This document shows positions 53,509 to 63,086 of a stretch of 64,000 bases of DNA, in pieces. The stretch is taken from the NCBI GenBank assembly GCA_017853575.1, contig JAFMJI010000002.1:248001-312000 (forward strand). The letters are read 5' to 3'. Source of the DNA: Chitinophagaceae bacterium (GTDB lineage Bacteria; Bacteroidota; Bacteroidia; Chitinophagales; Chitinophagaceae). Each line of letters opens with the position of its first letter. Position 1 is the first letter of the stretch. A program made the translations under genes and the position numbers. Under the pieces are notes generated by a model. That model saw nothing but the letters and a program-made list of their open reading frames with translations. It made no database searches and had not been told where the DNA came from.

Positions 53509-55125
53509 ATGAAAAAAGAACAGTTATTTATTTTGCTCGTATTTAACTTCTTCATAATGGGAACACTCCAAAGCCAATCCAAAGATCCTCAAGCCAACAC
53601 AAAATACGGTACGGTTGAAGGTGCACGCGAAGAGAGTGGAATTCTATCTTTCAAAGGAATCCCTTTTGCTGCTCCACCCGTAGGAGATTTTCGGTGGAGA
53701 GAGCCACAGCCATTAAAAAAATGGGAAGGTGTTCTTCAAACAAAAAAATTTGGACCCCGTGCTATGCAAGCTCCCATTTTTGGTGATATGAATTTTAGAT
53801 CCAACGGAATGAGCGAAGATTGTCTCTATTTAAATGTATGGACGCAAGGCATAAAAGGAAAAGCACCCGTGCTGGTCTATTTCTATGGAGGTGGATTCGT
53901 TGCAGGTGATGGATCTGAAGGAAGATATGATGGTGAAAGCATGGCAAAAAAAGGAATAGTTACCGTTACTGTAAACTATCGATTAGGAGTATTTGGCTCC
54001 CTTGCACATCCTGAGCTTACAAAAGAGTCTCCTCACCAGGCTTCAGGTAATTATGGATTGCTCGATCAGGCGGCAGCACTGAAATGGGTGAAAGAAAATA
54101 TTTCATCATTTGGTGGAGATCCAAATAAAATTACCATCGCAGGTGAATCAGCTGGTTCTGTTTCTGTAAGTGCTCAAATGGTATCTCCCCTTTCAAGAAA
54201 TCTTATTGCAGGTGCAATTGGAGAAAGTGGATCACTGCTTGGTGCGCTTCCCCCCGTCGCATTATCTGATGCAGAAAAAAATGGATTGGAATTTGCAAGG
54301 AAAACAGGCGCAGCTTCTTTGTCAGCATTAAGAAGTCTTTCTTCTGATTCAATTCTGAATGCGGCCACCAAACACGGAACATTCAGATTTCCAACCACAC
54401 TTGATGGTTATTTCTTTCCAAAAGACCCTCTTTCAATTTTTAAAGCTGGTGAACAAGCAAAAATTCCTATGATGGTTGGATGGAATTCTGAAGAATCTGG
54501 AGCAAGATCAATCATGGGTAAAGAATCATTTACTGTTCAAAATTTTGAAAATGCAATAAAGAAATTATATGGCGATCAAAGCAGTGCAATTCTAAAAGTA
54601 TATGTACCTGCAAATGATCAGGATGTTGAAAAGGTTGCAACTGAATTAGCAGGTGATAGATTTATTAGTTTTAGCACATGGAGATGGGCTGACATGCATG
54701 AAAAGACTGGCGGCGGCCAACCCGTTTACCGCTATTATTATACACGTGCCCGTCCACCTATGACTCCTGAAATGGGTGATGCTGTTGCAGGGCAGGCAGG
54801 TGGCGTTCAAAGAAATACCGGAGCACCAAAACCTCCTATTCCAAAAGGGGCTGTTCATTCTGCTGAAATAGAATATTGCATGGGAAACCTGCATTATAAT
54901 AAAGTGTATGCATGGACACAGGACGATTATAAGGTTTCTTCAACCATGCAGGACTTCTTCGCAAACTTTATCAAAACAGGTAATCCAAATGGTAGGTCAG
55001 TGCCGAATTGGCCTGCAACCAAAACTGCAAAGCCTTCACCTGTGATGTATATTGATGTAGTAAGTGAATCAAAAAATGATCCATTTGCAAATCGATACGA
55101 TGTCCTACAATCATTGATTAAGTAA
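53509..55125 (+). CDS. Exported type-B carboxylesterase
   Basis: This 538-residue alpha/beta hydrolase has a signal peptide (about 1-22) and the carboxylesterase family landmarks: FKGIPFAAPPVGDFRWREPQP near the N-terminus, SEDCLYLNVW, the oxyanion loop YFYGGGFVAGD, the nucleophile S214 in GESAGS, and a C-terminal AVHSAEIEYCMG with the likely catalytic histidine. I start at ATG 53509, which gives the signal peptide; an in-frame ATG at 53464 lies upstream of a possible -7 (TATCTTTT at 53470). It precedes rhaT by 16 bp, so it may de-esterify rhamnose-containing glycans. Confidence 0.88.
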   Translation: MKKEQLFILLVFNFFIMGTLQSQSKDPQANTKYGTVEGAREESGILSFKGIPFAAPPVGDFRWREPQPLKKWEGVLQTKKFGPRAMQAPIFGDMNFRSNGMSEDCLYLNVWTQGIKGKAPVLVYFYGGGFVAGDGSEGRYDGESMAKKGIVTVTVNYRLGVFGSLAHPELTKESPHQASGNYGLLDQAAALKWVKENISSFGGDPNKITIAGESAGSVSVSAQMVSPLSRNLIAGAIGESGSLLGALPPVALSDAEKNGLEFARKTGAASLSALRSLSSDSILNAATKHGTFRFPTTLDGYFFPKDPLSIFKAGEQAKIPMMVGWNSEESGARSIMGKESFTVQNFENAIKKLYGDQSSAILKVYVPANDQDVEKVATELAGDRFISFSTWRWADMHEKTGGGQPVYRYYYTRARPPMTPEMGDAVAGQAGGVQRNTGAPKPPIPKGAVHSAEIEYCMGNLHYNKVYAWTQDDYKVSSTMQDFFANFIKTGNPNGRSVPNWPATKTAKPSPVMYIDVVSESKNDPFANRYDVLQSLIK

Positions 55126-55141
55126 GGAAAATATTAATCAC

Positions 55142-56224
55142 ATGCAGGTTATACTTGGTATTATATTTCATTTCATTGGCGGATTCGCATCAGGAAGTTT
55201 TTATGTTCCTTACAATAAAGTAAAAGGATGGTCATGGGAGAGTTACTGGATTGTAGGTGGATTGTTTTCATGGTTGATTGTACCACCAATAGCAGCATGG
55301 CTTACAATTCCTCATTTCGGTGAAATCATTTCATCAACGGATCCAGCTGTGCTGGGGTGGACTTTCTTTTGGGGAATTTTATGGGGGATTGGAGGACTCA
55401 CTTACGGATTGGGAATGCGGTACCTCGGAATGTCGCTTGGAAACTCTGTGTTACTCGGATTCACTTCTGCATTTGGGGCATTGGTGCCATCCATATATTA
55501 CAATTTTGTTCCATCTCCAGGAAAAACTACCATTACAGATTTGGTTTCAACTGATTGGGGAAGAATAGTCTTGATTGGAATTTTACTTTGTCTTGTTGGA
55601 ATCATTATTTGCGGCAGAGCGGGTGTGCTGAAAGAAAAAGAACTGCCAGAAGAAAAGAAAAAAGAATCTGTAAAAGAATTTAATCTGGTGAAAGGGCTCA
55701 TTGTTTGTACACTCTCAGGGATTTTAAGCGCATGCTTTAATTATGGTATAGAAGCCGGTACTCCAATGGCTGAAAAAGCAAATGAATTATGGAAAGCTGC
55801 AAATCCATCTGCTACCACAGAGTTTCTTTATCAAAACAATGTGATCTATATTGTTTTGCTCTGGGGTGGATTAACCACAAATTTCATCTGGTGCATGATA
55901 CTGAATACAAGAAATAAATCGTTTGGAGACTATTTCAATAAATCAACTCCGTTGAAGTGGAATTATATTTTCTCTGCATTGGCAGGTACGATTTGGTTTA
56001 TGCAATTCTTTTTTTACGGAATGGGTGAAAGCAGGCTCGGCAATGGAGCCAGTTCATGGATTTTGCACATGGCCTTCATTATCTTAGTCGCAAACCTCTG
56101 GGGGATTTTATTGAAAGAGTGGAATGGTACAAGTGCTAAAACAAAAATGACCATTGGACTTGGAATTGCATCTATTCTAATTTCAGTCATTATCGTTGGA
56201 TATGGTAATTCTTTGAAAGGATAA
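55142..56224 (+). CDS. rhaT: L-rhamnose-proton symporter
   Basis: This 360-residue inner membrane protein has ten hydrophobic helices and the RhaT-family features FASGSFYVPYNKVKGWSWESYW near the N-terminus and GWTFFWGILWGIGGLTYGLGMRYLGMSLG in the third and fourth helices. It should import L-rhamnose with protons. The identity is backed by the following fused aldolase, isomerase and kinase genes. It is 16 bp after the esterase and 15 bp before rhaD. Confidence 0.92.
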   Translation: MQVILGIIFHFIGGFASGSFYVPYNKVKGWSWESYWIVGGLFSWLIVPPIAAWLTIPHFGEIISSTDPAVLGWTFFWGILWGIGGLTYGLGMRYLGMSLGNSVLLGFTSAFGALVPSIYYNFVPSPGKTTITDLVSTDWGRIVLIGILLCLVGIIICGRAGVLKEKELPEEKKKESVKEFNLVKGLIVCTLSGILSACFNYGIEAGTPMAEKANELWKAANPSATTEFLYQNNVIYIVLLWGGLTTNFIWCMILNTRNKSFGDYFNKSTPLKWNYIFSALAGTIWFMQFFFYGMGESRLGNGASSWILHMAFIILVANLWGILLKEWNGTSAKTKMTIGLGIASILISVIIVGYGNSLKG

Positions 56225-56239
56225 TTTTGAATCAACATT

Positions 56240-58357
56240 ATGAGTGTGAAATATACCTTTAAGCATGTTAGTTATCTGTGGGATGATGCAAAAGCTGCAT
56301 CCATGGCTGGTGATGAAGTTGCACTGCTGGTTTATCGTTCAAATTTATTAGGTGCGGATCTTCGGCTAACAAATTATGGTGGTGGAAATACCTCCTGTAA
56401 GACATCAGCCAAAGATCCCTTAACAGGCAAAGTTGTTGAAGTAATGTGGGTGAAAGGAAGCGGTGGTGATTTAGGTACAATGAAGCGCAATGGTCTTGCT
56501 GCTTTGTATGTAGATCGTTTACAAAGCCTGAAAAACGTTTATAAAGGAATTGAGCATGAAGATGAAATGGTTGAATTGTTTAATCATTGCATCTTCGACC
56601 TACAATCAAAAGCTCCCTCTATCGATACTCCTTTGCATGGGCTTCTTCCTTTTAAACATATTGATCACTTACATCCGGATGCTGCTATTGCCATTGCTGC
56701 ATCAAAAGACGGAAAACAAATTACTCAATCCTTGTTTGGAGGAAAAATTGGATGGGTAGATTGGCAAAGACCTGGGTTCGATCTTGGTTTGAAATTGAAA
56801 GAGTGTTTAGATAATAACCCAACGATAAAAGGAATCATATTGGGGTCACATGGACTGTTCACTTGGGGCGATACTGCTTTTGAAAGTTATATCAATACTT
56901 TGGAGGTCATTGAAAAATGTGCAGAATACATTCATGACAAAGCCAATAATCAACAAAACATTTTTGGTGGAGTCAAAATTCAATCACTCCCAAAAAAGGA
57001 TAGAAAATCAACTGCTTCAATCCTGGCGCCAGTTTTACGTGGATTGTGCTCCTCACATCAAAAAATGATCGGACATTTTACCGATGATGATCGAGTGCTT
57101 GAGTTTATAAATTCAAATGAATTGGATCGGTTGGCTCCAATGGGGACCAGTTGTCCAGATCATTTCCTGAGGACTAAAATCTCACCACTTGTTTTAAACT
57201 TAACTCCAGGGGAAGTTTTAGATAACATCGATAAGGTGAAAGAAAAAATCACACCTCTTTTTGAGGACTATCGAAACATGTATACGGAATACTACAATAC
57301 ATGTAAACATCCTAGCAGTCCTTCATTGCGTGATCCCAATCCAGTAGTAATTCTCTTTCCAGGTGTTGGGATGTTTACTTTCGCAAAAGATAAACAAACA
57401 GCTAGGGTTGCATCAGAATTTTATATCAATGCAATCAATGTGATGAAATGTGCTGAAGCCATTTCATCATATGTTTCATTACCTAGACAAGAAGCATTCA
57501 ATATAGAGTATTGGTTATTAGAGGAGGCTAAACTTCAACGTATGCCAAAGCCAAAACCATTAAGTGGTAGAGTAGCCTTGGTTACAGGTAGTGGAGGAGG
57601 AATTGGCAAAGCAATTGCTAAAAAATTCGCAGAGGAGGGTGCTTGTGTAATTCTTTCTGACAATAATCTTGATAGATTAAATGAAGCAAAAGCGGAATTT
57701 ATAAATCTATTCGGAAGAGATCAGGTTTCAAGTGAAATGATGGATGTCACAGATGTTGAAACCATTGAAACGAGCATGAAAAATGCTTCGCTATCATTCG
57801 GCGGAGTTGATATTGTAGTGAACAACGCAGGAATTTCTATTTCAAAATCAATGGAAGATCATACTATAAAAGATTGGGATCTTTTGTATGATATTTTAGT
57901 CAAAGGCCAATTCTTGCTTACACAAAAGGGTATTGAGATCATGCGAAAACAAGGATTTGGCGGAGATATATTAAATATTGTGAGCAAAAATGCATTGGTA
58001 AGTGGTCCCAACAATGCAGGTTATGGTTCAGCAAAAGCAGCGCAATTGCATCTGGCAAGATTGAATGCTGCTGAGTTGGGCAAGGATAAAATCAGGGTGA
58101 ATGTGGTAAATCCGGATGCAGTGATTGCTGGCAGTAATATCTGGAGCGGTGGCTGGGCTGAAGGACGTGCCAAAGCATATGGAATAACTGTTGAAGAACT
58201 TCCTGCCTTCTATGCCAGCAGAACTTTATTGGGTGAAATCATCCTACCTGAAGATATTGCCAATGCCTGTTTTGCCTATGTGAGTGGACTGCTCAATAAG
58301 TCAACTGGCAATGTATTAAATGTAGATGGGGGCATTGCCGCTTCTTTCGTTCGATAG
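56240..58357 (+). CDS. rhaD: Bifunctional rhamnulose-1-phosphate aldolase / short-chain dehydrogenase
   Basis: The 705-residue protein fuses a class II aldolase domain (about 1-430) with an SDR domain (about 440-705). The aldolase part shows NYGGGNTSCK, the probable zinc histidines in HIDHLHPDA and the third in LGSHGLFTWG. The SDR part has TGSGGGIG (about 449-456) and the YxxxK site as Y594 to K598 (YGSAK), both intact. It should split rhamnulose-1-phosphate to dihydroxyacetone phosphate and lactaldehyde, and then convert lactaldehyde. Such fusions are known from Bacillus and many Bacteroidota. Confidence 0.93.
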   Translation: MSVKYTFKHVSYLWDDAKAASMAGDEVALLVYRSNLLGADLRLTNYGGGNTSCKTSAKDPLTGKVVEVMWVKGSGGDLGTMKRNGLAALYVDRLQSLKNVYKGIEHEDEMVELFNHCIFDLQSKAPSIDTPLHGLLPFKHIDHLHPDAAIAIAASKDGKQITQSLFGGKIGWVDWQRPGFDLGLKLKECLDNNPTIKGIILGSHGLFTWGDTAFESYINTLEVIEKCAEYIHDKANNQQNIFGGVKIQSLPKKDRKSTASILAPVLRGLCSSHQKMIGHFTDDDRVLEFINSNELDRLAPMGTSCPDHFLRTKISPLVLNLTPGEVLDNIDKVKEKITPLFEDYRNMYTEYYNTCKHPSSPSLRDPNPVVILFPGVGMFTFAKDKQTARVASEFYINAINVMKCAEAISSYVSLPRQEAFNIEYWLLEEAKLQRMPKPKPLSGRVALVTGSGGGIGKAIAKKFAEEGACVILSDNNLDRLNEAKAEFINLFGRDQVSSEMMDVTDVETIETSMKNASLSFGGVDIVVNNAGISISKSMEDHTIKDWDLLYDILVKGQFLLTQKGIEIMRKQGFGGDILNIVSKNALVSGPNNAGYGSAKAAQLHLARLNAAELGKDKIRVNVVNPDAVIAGSNIWSGGWAEGRAKAYGITVEELPAFYASRTLLGEIILPEDIANACFAYVSGLLNKSTGNVLNVDGGIAASFVR

Positions 58358-58377
58358 ATAATTTCAAAGTAGAAGAA

Positions 58378-59652
58378 ATGAAAATCAAATCAAGTACAAT
58401 AGATCAACACAATGAAAAACATTATGTAGCGCACAAGCGTAAGTTTGATTTCATTTCTTCAGAAATTCCTCAAGTTGAAACCATCATTCAAAAACTGATG
58501 GCCTTTAACGTGGCAATACCAAGCTGGGCGCTTGGTACAGGTGGTACCAGATTCGCACGATTTTCTGGAGGTGGAGAACCTGGAACATTGGAAGAGAAGA
58601 TGGATGATGTTGGTATCCTTCATGCTTTGAATAAATCCAGTGGAGCCATTTCATTACATATACCCTGGGATATTCCAAAAGATTACAACGCAATAAAGCA
58701 ACAGGCTTCTTCATTGGGAATTCGTTTTGATGCAGTAAACTCAAATACATTTCAAGATCAACCCAGTCAAAACTTATCATATAAATTCGGGTCACTTCAG
58801 AATGTAGATAAGAACATTCGAAAGCAGGCAATTGATCATAACATCGAAGTAATCAAGCATGGAATTGAACTTGGGTCTAAAGCCCTGACAGTTTGGTTGA
58901 GTGATGGAAGTTGTTTCCCTGGCCAGTTGAATTTCAGAAAAGCTTTTCAAAATACTTTGGAAAGTCTTCAGGAAATTTATGCCGAGCTTCCAGACGACTG
59001 GAAAATTTTTATCGAATACAAAGCATACGAACCCAATTTTTATTCTATGACGGTAGGTGATTGGGGGCAGTCACTTTTGTATGCAAATAAGCTTGGTGAG
59101 AAAGCATACACCTTGGTTGATTTGGGGCATCATCTGCCAAACGCCAATATTGAACAAATAGTCGCTCTGCTTTTAATGGAAGGTAAATTAGCGGGCTTTC
59201 ATTTTAATGATAGTAAATATGGTGATGATGATCTTACAGTTGGAAGTATCAAGCCATATCAATTGTTTTTGATATTTAATGAATTGGTTGACGGGATGGA
59301 TGCAAGGGGATTGAACCATGCAAGTGATTTGGGTTGGATGATTGATGCGAGCCATAATGTGAAAGATCCTTTGGAAGATTTATTGCAGTCGGTGGAAGCC
59401 ATCATGCTGGCCTATGCGCATGCATTGATGGTAGATAGAAAAAAGTTAAATGAAGCTCAAGTTGCCAATGATGTAGCGATGGCTCAGGAGATTTTGCAAA
59501 ATACTTTCCGTACAGATATACGTGCAATAGTTGCTGAAGCTAGATTGCGATTGGGCGGGGCCCTTGACCCCATCGGTTATTATAGAGAGAACAATATAAG
59601 GCTGGGCTTGATAAAAGAACGTGGATCTAAAACCATCGCAACTGGTTTATAA
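58378..59652 (+). CDS. rhaI: L-rhamnose isomerase (RhaI type)
   Basis: This 424-residue TIM-barrel enzyme converts L-rhamnose to L-rhamnulose. Metal-binding residues of the xylose-isomerase-like fold are visible as FIEYKAYEP (about residues 209-217), DLGHHLPNANIEQ (about 245-257) and HFNDSKYGDDDL (about 275-286). It is of the RhaI type, not the E. coli RhaA type. It overlaps rhaB by one base (TAATG). Confidence 0.92.
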   Translation: MKIKSSTIDQHNEKHYVAHKRKFDFISSEIPQVETIIQKLMAFNVAIPSWALGTGGTRFARFSGGGEPGTLEEKMDDVGILHALNKSSGAISLHIPWDIPKDYNAIKQQASSLGIRFDAVNSNTFQDQPSQNLSYKFGSLQNVDKNIRKQAIDHNIEVIKHGIELGSKALTVWLSDGSCFPGQLNFRKAFQNTLESLQEIYAELPDDWKIFIEYKAYEPNFYSMTVGDWGQSLLYANKLGEKAYTLVDLGHHLPNANIEQIVALLLMEGKLAGFHFNDSKYGDDDLTVGSIKPYQLFLIFNELVDGMDARGLNHASDLGWMIDASHNVKDPLEDLLQSVEAIMLAYAHALMVDRKKLNEAQVANDVAMAQEILQNTFRTDIRAIVAEARLRLGGALDPIGYYRENNIRLGLIKERGSKTIATGL

Positions 59653-61013
59653 TGTCGAGAATTCCAGTAATACTGATATTTGATGTTGGTAAAACCAACA
59701 AAAAATTACTCCTATTCAATCAACATTACGAACTTCTTCACGAAGAAAGTATTCAATTTCTTGAAACAAAGGATGAAGATGGATTCCATTGCGAAAACCT
59801 TGATTCGCTTTCTGAGTGGGTGCTTTCATCCTACCACACTTGGAAAAAAAGCAATGAATTTGAAATCAAAGCAGTGAATTTTTCTGCTTATGGAGCAAGT
59901 TTTGTGTTGATAGATCAAAGTGGTAAACCAGTTTTCCCATTATACAATTACTTAAAACCCATCTCCCAAAAAATCTTAGACCTCTTTTATCAAAAATATG
60001 GTGGCGAGCAAAAATTTGCAGTCGAAACTTCATCACCTGTGATTGGGAGTTTGAACTCAGGACTTCAACTCTACAGACTGAAGATGGAACGCATCGAAGC
60101 GTTTCAAAAAGTAACATATGCTCTTCATCTTCCTCAATACCTCAGCTATCTTATTACACAGGAAGCTTCCAGTGATATGACAAGCATCGGTTGTCATACG
60201 GCGCTGTGGGACTTTCAAAAGAACAAGTACCATGATTGGGTTTCGAAAGAAAATATTTTAGAGAAATTAGCGCCTGTTGAAACCTCTGATATATTTTCTT
60301 CAGTTGAAGGGGGAAGGGTTGTGGTTGGGAGAGGCATTCACGACAGTTCAGCTGCGTTGATCCCTTATCTAAGATCGATCCATGAACCATTTTTACTCAT
60401 ATCAACTGGAACATGGTGTATTTCGCTCAATCCATTTAATGATTCTCCGATAACAAAAGATGAACTTGAAAAAGATTGTTTGTTATATATCTCATATCAA
60501 GGCAAACCAGTAAAGGCATCACGATTATTTGCGGGTAATGAACATGAATTACAAGTAAAAAGATTGGCTGATTATTTTCAGGTTGATATTGAGAAGTTTA
60601 AATCCATTGGGTTTGATCCTGATTTGATTGAAAAATTAAACACTGTAGAAGATAATTTTGAAAAAGATTTCAATCCACATGAATTTTTATTCTCAAAACG
60701 CAGACTTGATCAATTTGAAAATGTTGAACTAGCATATCATCAACTTATGATGGATATAGTGAACATGCAGGTTGCAAGTACCAAACTTGTTCTTAAACAT
60801 TCTACCCTAAAAAATATATTTGTGGATGGTGGTTTTAGCAATAATGATTTGTATCTACAGTTGCTCGCAATAAAAATGCGCATGTATAATGTATACACTG
60901 CAAAAATTGCTCAAGCGTCAGCACTTGGCGCTGCGATTGCAATTCATGACAGCTGGAATCCAACTCCTATTAATTCCGAATTGATAAAAATCAACCAAAT
61001 TCATCCAATTTAA
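59652..61013 (+). CDS. rhaB: FGGY-family rhamnulokinase
   Basis: This 453-residue sugar kinase has the two FGGY domains: ILIFDVGKTNKKLLLFN at the N-terminus (phosphate-1-like loop) and IFVDGGFSNNDLYLQLLA in the second (about residues 390-407). The position between isomerase and aldolase functions assigns rhamnulose as the substrate. The N-terminal loop reads DVGKTNKK where other kinases have DxGTTxxR, a trait of this kinase subgroup. Confidence 0.88.
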   Translation: MSRIPVILIFDVGKTNKKLLLFNQHYELLHEESIQFLETKDEDGFHCENLDSLSEWVLSSYHTWKKSNEFEIKAVNFSAYGASFVLIDQSGKPVFPLYNYLKPISQKILDLFYQKYGGEQKFAVETSSPVIGSLNSGLQLYRLKMERIEAFQKVTYALHLPQYLSYLITQEASSDMTSIGCHTALWDFQKNKYHDWVSKENILEKLAPVETSDIFSSVEGGRVVVGRGIHDSSAALIPYLRSIHEPFLLISTGTWCISLNPFNDSPITKDELEKDCLLYISYQGKPVKASRLFAGNEHELQVKRLADYFQVDIEKFKSIGFDPDLIEKLNTVEDNFEKDFNPHEFLFSKRRLDQFENVELAYHQLMMDIVNMQVASTKLVLKHSTLKNIFVDGGFSNNDLYLQLLAIKMRMYNVYTAKIAQASALGAAIAIHDSWNPTPINSELIKINQIHPI

Positions 61014-61029
61014 GCTTGATGAAATGGCG

Positions 61030-61037
61030 TACTTTTG
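61030..61037 (+). promoter_or_regulatory. -7 element upstream of the MFS gene
   Basis: TACTTTTG matches TAnnTTTG exactly, 25 bp before the ATG at 61063. A TTG is present at 61016-61018 but only 11 nt away. It suggests that the MFS gene can be transcribed apart from the rhamnose operon. Confidence 0.42.
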
Positions 61038-61062
61038 CCGAATTCTTTGAACAGGTAGAAGT

Positions 61063-62304
61063 ATGGAACAAAAAAAGAAATTCAAGCTCATTTTTATACT
61101 TGGACTATTAACTTCTATAGGTCCTTTTTCGGTTGACATGTATTTGCCTGCATTTAATCGTATCGCAGTTGATTTGGATACCTCCATTTCAAATGTTATG
61201 TACTCGCTATCAACATATTTTATTGGTATTTCTTTTGGTCAGTTATTATATGGTCCTTTGCTGGAGCGTTATGGAAGAAAAAAGCCAATTTATTTTGGTT
61301 TGATAATTTACTTACTCGCTAGCTTAGGTTGTATTGTAGCATTTAATGTTAATATGCTGATCTCAATGAGATTTTTTCAGGCAATTGGTGGTTGTGTAGG
61401 CATGGTTGCAGCTAGAGCGATGGTAAGAGATTTATTTCTTCCCACCGAATTTGCAAAAATATTTTCCTCATTAATGTTGATCGTTGCAGTTTCCCCAATT
61501 CTGGCTCCAACTTTCGGGGGATATGTAACAGCATACCTTGGTTGGCATTATGTTTTTGTTTTTCTTTTTATTCTAGTATCTATCATATTTGTTGCCGTAT
61601 ATTATTTACTACCACAATCACGTCCCCCAGATCGCTCAATCTCTTTGAGACCTCTTCCAATATTTAGAAGCTATCTTAGTGTATTTAAAAACGTCCAGTT
61701 CACTGCATATGCACTAACGGGCGCAATTTCATATTCAGTAGTATATACCTATATAACTGGTTCACCACATGTTTTCATGCACATGTTTCTGGCAAGTGAG
61801 AAAACATATGGTTGGATATTTGCTATCATTGCTGCAGGCTTAATCGGGTCCTCCCAGTTAAACAGTCTAGCATTGAATAAATATGAAAGTAAAAAAATAT
61901 TGAGGACTGCATTCTCTATCCAAATCGTTATTGGATTATTGTTTGTAACTCTTTCATACATGCAGTTGCTAGATATGTATGGTACTATTGCAATTATTTT
62001 CTGTTTTATTTTTTGTCAAGGGTTCATCTTTCCCAATGCTTCAGCCTATGCAATGGCACCGTTTGAAAAAAATGCAGGATCTGCCTCCGCTTTGTTGGGT
62101 TTCTTGCAAATGGTTATAGGTGCCACCTCTTCTGCTTTGATGGGCATTTTTCAAGAAGGCGCTCTTCTCTCAATGACCATTATCATGACTTCCAGTACAC
62201 TCGTTGCATTTTTGATTTTCAATATGGGGGAGAGAAAAATGGACAAAGTCGGCTCCCCAGCATTGGTTGCAGAGGAAGACCTTGAAATGATTGAAGGAAT
62301 TTAA
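61063..62304 (+). CDS. MFS transporter, Bcr/CflA-like
   Basis: This 413-residue transporter has twelve hydrophobic helices. It shows the Bcr/CflA traits SVDMYLPAFNRIAVDL in the first loop, MFS motif A-like GPLLERYGRKKPI (about residues 65-77) and SPILAPTFGGYV in helix 5 (the drug:H+ antiporter motif C region). It probably exports a small molecule or drug; a sugar substrate is less likely, even though it follows rhaB by 49 bp. Confidence 0.87.
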   Translation: MEQKKKFKLIFILGLLTSIGPFSVDMYLPAFNRIAVDLDTSISNVMYSLSTYFIGISFGQLLYGPLLERYGRKKPIYFGLIIYLLASLGCIVAFNVNMLISMRFFQAIGGCVGMVAARAMVRDLFLPTEFAKIFSSLMLIVAVSPILAPTFGGYVTAYLGWHYVFVFLFILVSIIFVAVYYLLPQSRPPDRSISLRPLPIFRSYLSVFKNVQFTAYALTGAISYSVVYTYITGSPHVFMHMFLASEKTYGWIFAIIAAGLIGSSQLNSLALNKYESKKILRTAFSIQIVIGLLFVTLSYMQLLDMYGTIAIIFCFIFCQGFIFPNASAYAMAPFEKNAGSASALLGFLQMVIGATSSALMGIFQEGALLSMTIIMTSSTLVAFLIFNMGERKMDKVGSPALVAEEDLEMIEGI

Positions 62305-62373
62305 TGAACGCTTCCTTTTTGCTTTACTGATTGATCAAAGTTTCATAATTTACTGTTCTCTAATTGATGAATT

Positions 62374-63078
62374 TTGAAACCGATTGTACAAATCTCACTC
62401 GACCTGACCAATATTGATGAAGCACTTGAAACCGCTGCTATGGCACTTCGTGCAGGCGTCGATTGGCTGGAGGCAGGGACTCCTCTTATCTTGGCAGAAG
62501 GATTGCACGGAGTAAAAAAACTTCGAGAGGCATTTCCATCGATTCCTATTGTTGCTGATCTCAAAACAATGGATGGAGGATACCTCGAAGCAGAAATGAT
62601 GGCAAAAGCCGGTGCAACACATGTGGTAGTGATGGCGAGGGCACATCCCGAAACGATTAAGTGTGTTGTAAAGGCTGGAAAAGATTTCGGTGCCAAAGTC
62701 ATGGGGGATAATTTGGGTTGTCCTGATATGGTATTGGCTGCTAAAGAATTAGAAGATCTTGGCTGTGATTATATCGTGCATCACATCGGATATGATGAAC
62801 GAAGAGGCATTGCTGCAAGTGGAATGAGAATGCCAAGCCCCCTGGATCAACTGAAAGAAATTGTCGGTGCTGTTAGTGTACCTGTGCAGGCGGTTGGAGG
62901 ACTTTCTTTGAAACAGGCCATACAATGCCCCGCATATGGAGCACCATTGGTTGTATTGGGCGCACCGTTGACAATTGATGCAGATGCATTCAAAACTGCT
63001 GACGGAAATTTGGAGGCATCACTTCGCATGATTTGTGAAAAAATACATGCATATGGTGATATCTCGTTTAAAAATTAA
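62374..63078 (+). CDS. HUMPS-family decarboxylase/synthase (3-hexulose-6-phosphate synthase or 3-keto-L-gulonate-6-phosphate decarboxylase type)
   Basis: This 234-residue TIM-barrel protein belongs to the orotidine-monophosphate-decarboxylase superfamily. The catalytic DxKxxD motif reads DLKTMD (about residues 62-67), the glutamate strand reads WLEAGTPLI (about 30-38), and the phosphate-binding end shows VQAVGGL and VLGAP. The only start that keeps the conserved N-terminal strand is TTG at 62374; a stop in the same frame lies just upstream at 62368. Which HUMPS reaction it does cannot be read. A dehydrogenase gene follows 8 bp later, suggesting a sugar or sugar-acid pathway. Confidence 0.85.
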   Translation: MKPIVQISLDLTNIDEALETAAMALRAGVDWLEAGTPLILAEGLHGVKKLREAFPSIPIVADLKTMDGGYLEAEMMAKAGATHVVVMARAHPETIKCVVKAGKDFGAKVMGDNLGCPDMVLAAKELEDLGCDYIVHHIGYDERRGIAASGMRMPSPLDQLKEIVGAVSVPVQAVGGLSLKQAIQCPAYGAPLVVLGAPLTIDADAFKTADGNLEASLRMICEKIHAYGDISFKN

Positions 63079-63086
63079 TTTTTTAT

